Shown: positions 1 through 5,842 of the stretch, piece by piece
Numbering within the stretch: position 1 is the stretch's first letter
Layout: each line of letters opens with the position of its first letter
Assembly: GCA_030151105.1 (NCBI GenBank)
Contig: JASLEN010000200.1
Location: 1 to 6,017, forward strand
Reading direction: 5' to 3'
Origin: Dysgonomonas sp.
Lineage (GTDB): Bacteria; Bacteroidota; Bacteroidia; Bacteroidales; Dysgonomonadaceae
DNA length: 6,017 nt
Notes under the pieces: generated by a model
What the model was told of the DNA's origin: nothing
The model's database searches: none
Seen by the model: the letters and a program-made list of their open reading frames with translations, nothing else
Translations under genes and position numbers: made by a program

Positions 1-1103
1 TTCAAAATAAGGAAGAAGTAGCATCACATATGTATTCAAGAATCACCAATCCAACGGTAGAACACTTGGAGCAGAAAATAAAAGTAGCATCAGGAGCAGA
101 TAGCATCATGATGGTTGCATCTGGCATGGCTGCTATATCAAATACTTTTTTGGCTCTTGCTTATAATGGTGCAAATATCGTGACTTCACCGCATCTTTTT
201 GGGAACACGTTCTCCATCTTCAAGTTTACATTGGCTGAATTTGGAGTAGAAACAAGATTTGTAAACACTGATAATTTACAAGAGATAGAAGATGCCATTG
301 ACGAAAACACTTGCGCTTTCTTTTGCGAATTGATAACGAACCCACATATGGAAGTTGCAAATCTTCCAGAAATATCGAAGATATTGAAATATAAAAATGT
401 GCCAATGATAGTGGATACGACTATTATTCCTTGGTGTGGATTTGATGCCAGAAAAGCTGGGGTAGATATTGAAGTAGTATCAACGACTAAATACATTTCG
501 GGAGGGGCTACAAGTATTGGTGGCGCTATATTAGACTACAACACCTTTGACTGGAAGCACAATAGAAAACTATCCAAAGTAGTTCCAAGTGCAGGATTCT
601 CTAGTTTTATGTTCAAAATAAAAAGAGAAATAGCAAGAAATATTGGCGCTTGCATGGATCCAGACTCTGCCTATTTACAATCCAACGGAATGGAAACGCT
701 AGAATTGAGATATGAAAAAATGTCAGAGACGGCATATTTATTAGCGCAATTCCTAGAAACACTACCTCAAATTAAAAAGGTTTCATACACGAAATTGAGT
801 AGCTCGCCTTATAAAAGCATTTCTGATAAATTATTCTCTGGAAACCCTGGAGCAATGCTTACATTTAATATGGCGAGTAGAGAAGAGTGTTATAAGTTTA
901 TGAACAAATTAAACATCATCAGACGAGCTACAAATTTGTTTGACAACAAGACATTAATCATTCATCCCGAATCTACTATCTATGGAACTTTTACTTCAGA
1001 AATGAAAAAAGTGATGGGAATAGAAGATAACCTACTTCGTTTGTCCGTAGGTCTTGAAAATATTGACGATCTGAAAAGAGATATAACAGAAGCATTAGTC
1101 TAA
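1..1103 (+). CDS. Cys/Met-metabolism PLP-dependent enzyme, O-acetylhomoserine sulfhydrylase / cystathionine gamma-synthase-like (5' partial)
   Basis: A fold-type I PLP enzyme of the Cys/Met metabolism family, probably acting in sulfur amino-acid synthesis or breakdown in the cytosol. The frame is open to the window edge, and the YSRITNPT motif normally lies some 50-60 residues into these proteins, so the ATG at 30 is internal and the true start is upstream of the window. Numbering from that ATG: Y2/R4 of YSRITNP (phosphate contact to the neighbouring subunit), SGM at 31-33 (PLP phosphate loop), D129 (pyridine nitrogen), and S151-T-T-K154 with K154 as the Schiff-base lysine. The LRLSVGLE segment near the C-terminus carries the arginine that binds the substrate carboxylate. 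Odd points: F57 stands where the family usually has the PLP-stacking tyrosine (LFGNT instead of LYGxT), and VDTT replaces VDNT. The family is clear; the exact reaction (sulfhydrylase, gamma-synthase or lyase) cannot be decided here. Arginine codons are mostly AGA (10 of 12). No canonical intrinsic terminator follows. Confidence 0.9.
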   Translation, partial: QNKEEVASHMYSRITNPTVEHLEQKIKVASGADSIMMVASGMAAISNTFLALAYNGANIVTSPHLFGNTFSIFKFTLAEFGVETRFVNTDNLQEIEDAIDENTCAFFCELITNPHMEVANLPEISKILKYKNVPMIVDTTIIPWCGFDARKAGVDIEVVSTTKYISGGATSIGGAILDYNTFDWKHNRKLSKVVPSAGFSSFMFKIKREIARNIGACMDPDSAYLQSNGMETLELRYEKMSETAYLLAQFLETLPQIKKVSYTKLSSSPYKSISDKLFSGNPGAMLTFNMASREECYKFMNKLNIIRRATNLFDNKTLIIHPESTIYGTFTSEMKKVMGIEDNLLRLSVGLENIDDLKRDITEALV

Positions 1104-1123
1104 GAAACATCTAGTTAATAGTC

Positions 1124-1155
1124 AAAAAAGCAGGAATCACAGGCTAACATTCTGC
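1124..1155 (-). terminator. Possible minus-strand terminator-like hairpin
   Basis: Read on the minus strand, GCAG-AAT pairs with ATT-C-CTGC (one bulged C, loop of 11) and is followed directly by TTTTTT. This has the shape of an intrinsic terminator, but no minus-strand gene is visible in this window. It shares bases with the hairpin at 1143-1169, so only one of the two can form at a time. Weak; it may be chance. Confidence 0.25.
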
Positions 1156-1198
1156 AATGTGCAGATAGCAAAACGGAGTCTTATATTCATTATAAGAC
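1143..1198. repeat. Two adjacent inverted repeats in the gap before aroQ
   Basis: The first is TCTGCA-ATG-TGCAGA (1151-1165), extended by GCTA/TAGC (1143-1146 with 1166-1169) across a 4-base bulge. The second is GTCTTATA-ttcat-TATAAGAC (1178-1198), an 8-bp perfect stem. Neither is followed by a T run on the + strand, so they are not canonical terminators for the upstream PLP-enzyme gene. They could be mRNA 3'-end structures, protein-binding sites, or chance in AT-rich DNA. The inverted repeats themselves are plain to see; their function is unknown. Confidence 0.5.
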
Positions 1199-1236
1199 AA
1201 AGGGCAGTGTCGATAACATATTTTACATTACTTAAA

Positions 1237-1268
1237 TATGCAACTTAAAGGAAAATATTGTACATTTG
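1237..1268 (+). promoter_or_regulatory. Likely promoter of aroQ-pyk (Bacteroidota type)
   Basis: TACATTTG at 1261-1268 is a perfect match to the Bacteroidota -7 box TAnnTTTG. Upstream, TATG at 1237-1240 is a 3-of-4 match to the -33 TTTG with a 20-base spacer. Transcription would start near 1275, giving a leader of about 45 bases. The leader holds a possible 7-bp hairpin (1295-1301 with 1307-1313, two G-T wobbles, loop ACAAA) ending six bases before the aroQ ATG, and no clear Shine-Dalgarno sequence. Confidence 0.55.
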
Positions 1269-1319
1269 TAACTATAAATTAAAACTACAGGTTTTTGCTG
1301 CACAAAGTGGCAATTAATT

Positions 1320-1748
1320 ATGAATGTACTTATATTGAATGGACCTAATTTAAACTTATTAGGCAAAAGAGAACCAACCATCTATGGAAATACTTCTTTT
1401 GAGGAGTATCTAGAATCTCTAGTACATTATTTTGAGTCAACTTGCAACATCACGTATTTTCAGTCAAACCACGAAGGTGAGTTGATTGACAAAATTCATG
1501 AAGTAGGTTTTACTTATGATGCTATCATACTGAATGCAGGCGCATACACACATACTTCTATTGCATTGCATGACGCAATAACGGGAGTAACAACACCTGT
1601 GGTTGAAGTGCACATCTCAAATATAAATGCTAGAGAAGAGTTTAGAAAAAAATCAATGGTTGCGCCAGCCTGCAAAGGTTCTATCGCAGGATTTGGTCTA
1701 GATTCTTACAAGCTTGCGATACAACATTTCATTAACATAAAGGGATAA
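1320..1748 (+). CDS. aroQ: 3-dehydroquinate dehydratase, type II
   Basis: Catalyses loss of water from 3-dehydroquinate to 3-dehydroshikimate, the third step of the shikimate pathway to aromatic amino acids, in the cytosol. At 142 residues it has the normal length for the small type II enzyme, which forms dodecamers and needs no Schiff-base lysine. The N-terminus carries NGPNLNLLGKREPTIYG (7-23) with R17 and catalytic Y22 on the mobile lid. It is followed by QSNHEGELID (48-57), the substrate-binding LNAGAYTHTS (71-80; N72, H78), and VEVHISN (95-101) with catalytic H98, then R109 near the substrate. The ATG at 1320 is chosen because the family begins just there (MxxLxLNGPNLN). It lies 32 bp before pyk with no promoter or terminator seen between, so the two are probably cotranscribed. 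Arginines visible are AGA. Nothing appears broken. Confidence 0.97.
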   Translation: MNVLILNGPNLNLLGKREPTIYGNTSFEEYLESLVHYFESTCNITYFQSNHEGELIDKIHEVGFTYDAIILNAGAYTHTSIALHDAITGVTTPVVEVHISNINAREEFRKKSMVAPACKGSIAGFGLDSYKLAIQHFINIKG

Positions 1749-1780
1749 CTAAATAATACATAATAAACTAAAGAAGATTT

Positions 1781-3244
1781 ATGACTAACAAAAGAACGAA
1801 AATTGTAGCTACAATTTCAGACATGCGTTGCGATGTTGATTTCATTCAATCATTGTATGACGAAGGGATCAACGTTGTGAGAATGAACTCTGCTCACATG
1901 ACAGAAGAAGGATTTGTGAGAGTTATCAACAACACTCGTGCAGTATCTAAAACTATTGGTATCATGATGGATACTAAAGGACCAGAAATCCGTACTACTG
2001 CAACAGAAAGTGGACAAAAAATAGAAGTTAAAATTGGAGACAAATTGAAAGTGATTGGTGACATCAATATCCTTTCTACTCCTCAACAAATATCTGTATC
2101 ATACCCAAGCATCGTTAAAGACGTAAATGTAGGAAACATCCTTCTTATCGATGATGGTGAAACAGCTCTTAAAGTAATTGAGAAAAATGCTGATCACCTA
2201 GTAGTAGAAGTACAAAACGACGGTACTATTGGTAGCCGCAAAAGTGTTAACATCCCAGGAGTAGCTATCAATCTTCCTTCTATCACAGAAAAAGATAAAA
2301 GAAATATCGAGATTGCAATCAAATACAATGCAGACTTTATTGCTCACTCTTTCGTAAGACATAAAGGAGACGTACTTGATGTTCAAAAAATTCTTGATGC
2401 TCACAATAGCGACATCAAAATTATTGCAAAAGTAGAAAACCAAGAAGGTGTTGACAACATCGACGAAATCTACGAACACGCTTATGGTGTGATGGTGGCT
2501 CGTGGTGACCTAGGTATCGAAGTTCCACAAGAGAAAATCCCGGGTATCCAACGTTTGCTTATCCGTAAAGCTATCGAATACAAAAAACCAGTTATCGTAG
2601 CAACTCAAATGTTGCATACAATGATTGAAAACCCACGTCCTACACGTGCAGAGGTTGCCGATATTGCTAATGCTGTATATTACGGAACAGATGCGGTGAT
2701 GCTTAGTGGGGAGACTGCTTATGGAAAATATCCAGTTGAAGCAGTACGCACAATGGCTCAAGTGGCTGCAGCTGCAGAAGAGTCTATGCTAGAAGAAAAA
2801 GCAGCTCCAGTTCCATTCAAAGATACTGAGTTTGATGTTACTTCTTTCTTAGCAAAATCTACAGTTAAATCTGCAGGTCAACTAGGAGTTAAAGCAATCA
2901 TTACTGATAGCTTCACAGGACGTACAGCTCGTACAATCGCTGCATTCCGCAGTAAAGCTCCAGTACACGCTATCTGCTGCAAAGAAGAAGTTGCTCGTCA
3001 ACTTTCTGTTTGCTACGGAGTTACTGCAAGCTACCAAGAATCAACTGGTTATACAACTGGCAAACACCAAGAGTATTTCCTAAAAGCTCTAAGTACCTTA
3101 TTGGATGCTAAATTGGTAACTAAAGAAGATGATGTAGCTTACCTAAGCGGATCATTTGGACAATCAAAAGGAACATCTTTCCTTGAAATCAACAATGTAG
3201 GTCGTGTTATCGATTCTAAAGATTTCCAAGTTCCCGTAGAATAA
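1781..3244 (+). CDS. pyk: Pyruvate kinase
   Basis: Transfers the phosphate of phosphoenolpyruvate to ADP, giving pyruvate and ATP, the last step of glycolysis. At 487 residues it has full family length. The TIM-barrel A domain opens with TKIVATISD (6-14). The B domain is inserted at about 72-160. The active-site segment IIAKVENQEG has catalytic K217 and metal ligand E219, RGDLG gives metal ligand D243, T275 lies in VATQM, and ENPRPTRAEVAD and MLSGETAYGKYP follow. The C-terminal allosteric domain (about 355-487) has the TDSFTGRTART phosphate-binding type loop. E69 in DTKGPE is the residue type of K+-dependent enzymes, yet the usual RxNFSH motif reads RMNSAH, so the K+-ligand serine is A38. Fifteen of twenty arginine codons are CGN, unlike the AGA-rich neighbours, which fits high expression. 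Cotranscribed with aroQ, closed by a strong terminator. Confidence 0.97.
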   Translation: MTNKRTKIVATISDMRCDVDFIQSLYDEGINVVRMNSAHMTEEGFVRVINNTRAVSKTIGIMMDTKGPEIRTTATESGQKIEVKIGDKLKVIGDINILSTPQQISVSYPSIVKDVNVGNILLIDDGETALKVIEKNADHLVVEVQNDGTIGSRKSVNIPGVAINLPSITEKDKRNIEIAIKYNADFIAHSFVRHKGDVLDVQKILDAHNSDIKIIAKVENQEGVDNIDEIYEHAYGVMVARGDLGIEVPQEKIPGIQRLLIRKAIEYKKPVIVATQMLHTMIENPRPTRAEVADIANAVYYGTDAVMLSGETAYGKYPVEAVRTMAQVAAAAEESMLEEKAAPVPFKDTEFDVTSFLAKSTVKSAGQLGVKAIITDSFTGRTARTIAAFRSKAPVHAICCKEEVARQLSVCYGVTASYQESTGYTTGKHQEYFLKALSTLLDAKLVTKEDDVAYLSGSFGQSKGTSFLEINNVGRVIDSKDFQVPVE

Positions 3245-3266
3245 GAAGATAAACTTTTCTAAATAT

Positions 3267-3306
3267 AAAAGTGAGATAGTAGCAATATTATCTCACTTTT
3301 CTTTTG
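3267..3306 (+). terminator. Strong intrinsic terminator after pyk
   Basis: A 12-bp perfect stem (AAAAGTGAGATA at 3267-3278 with TATCTCACTTTT at 3289-3300) continues through three more pairs, one G-T, to a GCAA tetraloop at 3282-3285. The 3' arm ends in TTTT and runs on into CTTTTG. It starts 22 bases after the pyk stop. The A run on the 5' side means it could also work on the minus strand, though no minus-strand gene is nearby. Confidence 0.88.
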
Positions 3307-3334
3307 TGAATAATTGTACTAACTAATAGCTTTA
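3303..3334 (+). promoter_or_regulatory. Likely promoter of the O-methyltransferase gene
   Basis: TTTG at 3303-3306 and TAGCTTTA at 3327-3334 (7 of 8 to TAnnTTTG) are spaced by 20 bases, a good fit to the Bacteroidota consensus. The -33 element lies in the T-rich tail of the pyk terminator. This restarts transcription just after pyk is ended. The leader would be about 20 bases, with only a purine-rich AAGAG before the ATG. Confidence 0.55.
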
Positions 3335-3359
3335 CAAAGTATTCCTAAAAAAGAGAAAA

Positions 3360-4004
3360 ATGCAACTCAAACAAGAATCAGCTTTAGAGCAATATATACT
3401 AGATCACATAGACGTAGAGCCTGAACTCCTAAGAAAATTAAATCGGGATGCACACACCAATTTGCTGCACCCCAGAATGATTTCGGGACACTTGCAAGGT
3501 CGGCTTCTGAAAATGTTTTGCAGAATGATTCAGCCCAAATACATCCTAGAACTCGGCACATACACATCTTATGCAACCATGTGCTTGGCTGAAGGTGCTA
3601 CGGATGATGCCGAAGTACACACCATAGAAGTATATGACGAGCTAGAGGATTTTATCATGAAATATCTACATCAATCGAAGTTGAAAGATAAAATTCATCT
3701 ACATATTGGGGATGCTTTAGAGATTATACCAACGCTAGATCGAACTTTCGACTTAGTATTTATTGATGCCAACAAGAGAACTTATATTGAGTACTATGAA
3801 GCAATATTTGACAAGGTACGTTCTGGTGGACTGATTATTGCAGACAATACGCTGTGGGATGGCAAAGTACTAGAGACACCCAAACCATCGGACAAACAGA
3901 CTATTGCAATTCAAGCCTTCAACGATATGATAGCTAAGGATGAAAGAGTAGAAAAAGTTATCCTCCCAATAAGAGACGGCTTGACTTTGATTTGGAAAAA
4001 ATAG
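3360..4004 (+). CDS. SAM-dependent O-methyltransferase, COMT / caffeoyl-CoA type (Methyltransf_3)
   Basis: A class I, metal-dependent methyltransferase that moves a methyl group from S-adenosylmethionine to a hydroxyl, usually of a catechol-like substrate. The natural substrate in Bacteroidota is not known to me. The 214 residues match the family length of about 200-230. Seen in order: a helical N-terminus with MISGHLQGRLL (40-50), SAM motif I ILELGTYTSYAT (62-73), the acidic ribose-binding HTIEV (87-91), GDALEIIP (117-124), and FIDANK (134-139) and ADNTLWDGKV (161-170). D136, D162 and N163 line up with the metal-binding Asp-Asp-Asn triad of catechol O-methyltransferase, so metal dependence is expected. 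DANK rather than the plant-type DADK is probably a lineage variant. No signal peptide; cytosolic. The ATG follows its own promoter and the pyk terminator, and there are 71 bases to rbfA, which has its own -7 box, so this gene may be transcribed singly. Confidence 0.93.
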   Translation: MQLKQESALEQYILDHIDVEPELLRKLNRDAHTNLLHPRMISGHLQGRLLKMFCRMIQPKYILELGTYTSYATMCLAEGATDDAEVHTIEVYDELEDFIMKYLHQSKLKDKIHLHIGDALEIIPTLDRTFDLVFIDANKRTYIEYYEAIFDKVRSGGLIIADNTLWDGKVLETPKPSDKQTIAIQAFNDMIAKDERVEKVILPIRDGLTLIWKK

Positions 4005-4017
4005 CATTCCTTCTAAA

Positions 4018-4044
4018 TGAGAATAAACACTGACTTTATTTTCA
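4018..4044. repeat. Inverted repeat abutting the rbfA -7 box
   Basis: TGAGAATAAA at 4018-4027 faces TTTATTTTCA at 4035-4044 across CACTGAC. Nine of ten positions are complementary and the tenth is a G-T wobble. It ends exactly where the -7 box begins. As RNA it could be a weak AU-only terminator for the O-methyltransferase gene; as DNA it could be an operator. Sequence alone does not decide. Confidence 0.45.
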
Positions 4045-4052
4045 TATCTTTG
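4045..4052 (+). promoter_or_regulatory. Likely -7 box of the rbfA-permease promoter
   Basis: TATCTTTG is a perfect TAnnTTTG match, 23 bases before the rbfA ATG. No good -33 TTTG stands at the usual distance; that region is taken up by the inverted repeat at 4018-4044. The leader would be under 20 bases, without a Shine-Dalgarno sequence. Confidence 0.5.
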
Positions 4053-4075
4053 CCAAAAATAAAAACATACAAACA

Positions 4076-4435
4076 ATGGAAGAAGTATCATTAAGAAGAC
4101 AAAAAGTAAATAGACTCCTGCAAAAGGAGTTAGGCGAAATATTTTTACTAGACTCTAAGAATATGCAAGGAGTTCTAGTGACTGTGAGTGAGGTACGTGT
4201 GAGCCCAGACCTTGGTTTTGCAAAAGTATTCCTTAGCATTTTTCCTTCAGACAAAGGAAAAGAACTCGTTAAGAATATTCAAGCAAATAATAAAGGAGTG
4301 CGTTACGATTTAGGAACTCGTGTAGGAAAACAATTGAGAGTTATTCCTGAACTTGCATTTCAGCTAGACGAATCACTTGACTATCTTGAAAAGATTGACA
4401 AGCTTTTGAACAAAGACAAAAAAGACGAGGAGTAA
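4076..4435 (+). CDS. rbfA: 30S ribosome-binding factor A
   Basis: RbfA binds the immature 30S subunit near the 5' end helix of 16S rRNA and helps late maturation; in E. coli it is needed for growth in the cold. The 119 residues fit the family (about 110-135). It shows the single KH-type fold: helix SLRRQKVNRLLQKELGEIFL (5-24), the strand pair VLVTVSEVRVSPDLGFAKVFLS (33-54), and the C-terminal signature LRVIPELAFQLDES (87-100) before a helix and a charged KDKKDEE tail. The ATG at 4076 puts the RRQKV helix at its normal place. It is followed after only 23 bp by the permease gene, so the two are likely one transcript from the promoter at 4045. Nothing appears truncated. Confidence 0.95.
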   Translation: MEEVSLRRQKVNRLLQKELGEIFLLDSKNMQGVLVTVSEVRVSPDLGFAKVFLSIFPSDKGKELVKNIQANNKGVRYDLGTRVGKQLRVIPELAFQLDESLDYLEKIDKLLNKDKKDEE

Positions 4436-4458
4436 AAAAACACTCACGATATTCTATC

Positions 4459-5688
4459 TTGAATTTATCATTCCACATAGCCAAACGATATCTATTTTCT
4501 AAGAAATCACATAATGCCATCAATGTGATTTCTACAATATCTGTATGTGGAATTGTACTCGCAACCGCTGCTTTGATTTGTATATTATCCGTATTCAACG
4601 GCATTTCATTGATGGCAGATAAAACATTTGGAGCTTTCGATCCCGACTTGCAAATCAAACCAGTATATGGCAAAGTATTCAGTAAGGACAGCATTAACCT
4701 TACACGAATAGCACAACTTGAAGAAGTTGAACTTATTTCGGAATCATTAGAGGAAAATGCACTTATCAAATATTCTGATCGTCAAAAGCCAATTCTTTTC
4801 AAAGGAGTATCCTCTGAATTTGTCAATCTTGCAGCAATGCCCCAATTAATCATCAATGGACAGTTTCAGCTGCGAACTGGCGATATAGACTATGGAGTGA
4901 TGGGAGCTGCCCTAGCCTATGAGCTAGGTGTCAGACCTGGGTTTCTAAGTCCTATCGAGATATATGTTCCCAAAAGAAATGTGAGGGTCAACATGATGAA
5001 TCCATCCACTTCATTCAACGAATCTCAAGTCTTTCTATCTGGAGTTTTTGCGTTGAATCAGGCGAAATATGATGAACAAATGTTTATTATATCCATCGAC
5101 TTGGCACGAGAAATACTCAACTACGAAAATGAAGTCACCTCTATAGACATCAAGACTAAAGAGGGAATATCAACTTCTGTCGTAAAAAAAGAACTACAGA
5201 CTATAGTAGGAGAAAACTATGTTGTAAAAAACAGGCTGGAACAACAAGAGCAGATGTACAAGATGCTAAGTATCGAAAAATGGATGACATTTTTGATTGT
5301 AATCATTATTTCTGCCATTGCCATATTCAATGTTGTTGGGTCACTATCTATGCTCATCATCGAGAAAAGAGAAGATATCTCCATCCTAAGAAGTATGGGA
5401 GCAAACAACCAATTGATAGAAAGAATATTCCTTTACCAAGGATGGCTCATCGTTTGTATGGGAGCAATAATTGGAGCTATTTTAGGATTCATAATATGCT
5501 ATCTGCAACAAACCTTTGGTTTCCTCAAACTTGGAGGTGCTCCTGAGATGATGATTACTGATGCTTATCCTGTGGCTGTAAAAGCTATTGACATTCTAAT
5601 CACTCTATTTACGATCTCTGCTATTGGGTTGATTGCAGTCTTCTACCCTACGCAGACTCTACGTAAAAATCTCAATTCCGAGAATTAA
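4459..5688 (+). CDS. LolC/LolE-type ABC transporter permease (lipoprotein release; FtsX/MacB family)
   Basis: The membrane subunit of the inner-membrane ABC complex that extracts lipoproteins for transfer to the outer membrane. The 409 residues show the LolC/E layout: cytoplasmic N-terminus FHIAKRYLFSKKSHNAINVIS (5-25), a first membrane helix (about 22-46), a periplasmic MacB-like core domain (about 50-270), then three helices (about 276-300, 328-350, 376-397) forming the FtsX domain. EKREDISILRSMGA (302-315) is the loop that couples to the ATPase. The start is TTG at 4459: the conserved family N-terminus begins there, there is no ATG nearby upstream in frame, and the first internal ATG (residue 52) would remove the first helix. 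The partner ATPase (LolD) and the LolA carrier are not in the window. Separated from rbfA by 23 bp, so probably cotranscribed. Whether it equals LolC, LolE or a single fused-role permease cannot be told; a related MacB/FtsX-type exporter role is the alternative. Confidence 0.88.
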   Translation: MNLSFHIAKRYLFSKKSHNAINVISTISVCGIVLATAALICILSVFNGISLMADKTFGAFDPDLQIKPVYGKVFSKDSINLTRIAQLEEVELISESLEENALIKYSDRQKPILFKGVSSEFVNLAAMPQLIINGQFQLRTGDIDYGVMGAALAYELGVRPGFLSPIEIYVPKRNVRVNMMNPSTSFNESQVFLSGVFALNQAKYDEQMFIISIDLAREILNYENEVTSIDIKTKEGISTSVVKKELQTIVGENYVVKNRLEQQEQMYKMLSIEKWMTFLIVIIISAIAIFNVVGSLSMLIIEKREDISILRSMGANNQLIERIFLYQGWLIVCMGAIIGAILGFIICYLQQTFGFLKLGGAPEMMITDAYPVAVKAIDILITLFTISAIGLIAVFYPTQTLRKNLNSEN

Positions 5689-5736
5689 CACTTCACTCCC
5701 CTTCATTCTCATATTTTTTTAGTAACTTATAAGCTG

Positions 5737-5773
5737 AAAAGAGAAGCAACACCTAGAATACTTTTATTCTTTT
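5737..5773 (+). terminator. Weak terminator candidate after the permease gene
   Basis: A short stem AGAATA-cttt-TATTCT (5755-5770) sits inside a longer possible pairing of AAAAG (5737-5741) with CTTTT (5769-5773), followed by a T-rich stretch to 5791. The stems are AT-rich and weak. It overlaps the -33 element of the engB promoter, an arrangement like that after pyk. Low certainty. Confidence 0.3.
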
Positions 5774-5804
5774 GCTAAGCTTTTATTTTTTAGCCGTACC
5801 TTTA
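5771..5804 (+). promoter_or_regulatory. Possible engB promoter
   Basis: TTTG at 5771-5774 and TACCTTTA at 5797-5804 (7 of 8 to TAnnTTTG), spaced by 22 bases, slightly longer than usual. The start of transcription would fall near 5811, leaving a leader of about 32 bases. The spacer holds an inverted repeat GCTAA-N11-TTAGC (5774-5794), and the leader holds the perfect 12-bp palindrome TTCTAATTAGAA (5819-5830). Confidence 0.45.
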
Positions 5805-5842
5805 CATCAATACTAAATTTCTAATTAGAAGTAGAAAAGACT

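Noticed and set aside
30..32. ATG at 30 as the start of the PLP-enzyme gene
   Set aside because: The frame is open upstream to the window edge and the YSRITNPT motif would fall at the very N-terminus, whereas the family has about 50-60 residues before it.
161..496. Minus-strand open frame of 111 codons
   Set aside because: It lies wholly inside the clear PLP-enzyme gene; its translation shows no recognisable family and is explained as an antisense shadow.
1178..1198. Hairpin as intrinsic terminator of the PLP-enzyme gene
   Set aside because: The 8-bp stem is followed by AAAGGGCAG, with no T run on the + strand.
1850..2761. Three minus-strand open frames inside pyk
   Set aside because: They are antisense to a highly conserved gene with biased codon use, which readily creates long reverse frames; no family is recognisable.
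4341..4769. Minus-strand open frame of 142 codons
   Set aside because: It overlaps the end of rbfA and the start of the permease gene, both well supported; its serine-rich translation resembles no family and no minus-strand promoter was seen.
5280..5546. Plus-strand open frame of 88 codons in another frame inside the permease gene
   Set aside because: The permease frame here encodes conserved membrane helices and the ATPase-coupling loop; the other frame gives a Cys/His/Trp-rich translation typical of a shifted read, not a zinc protein.
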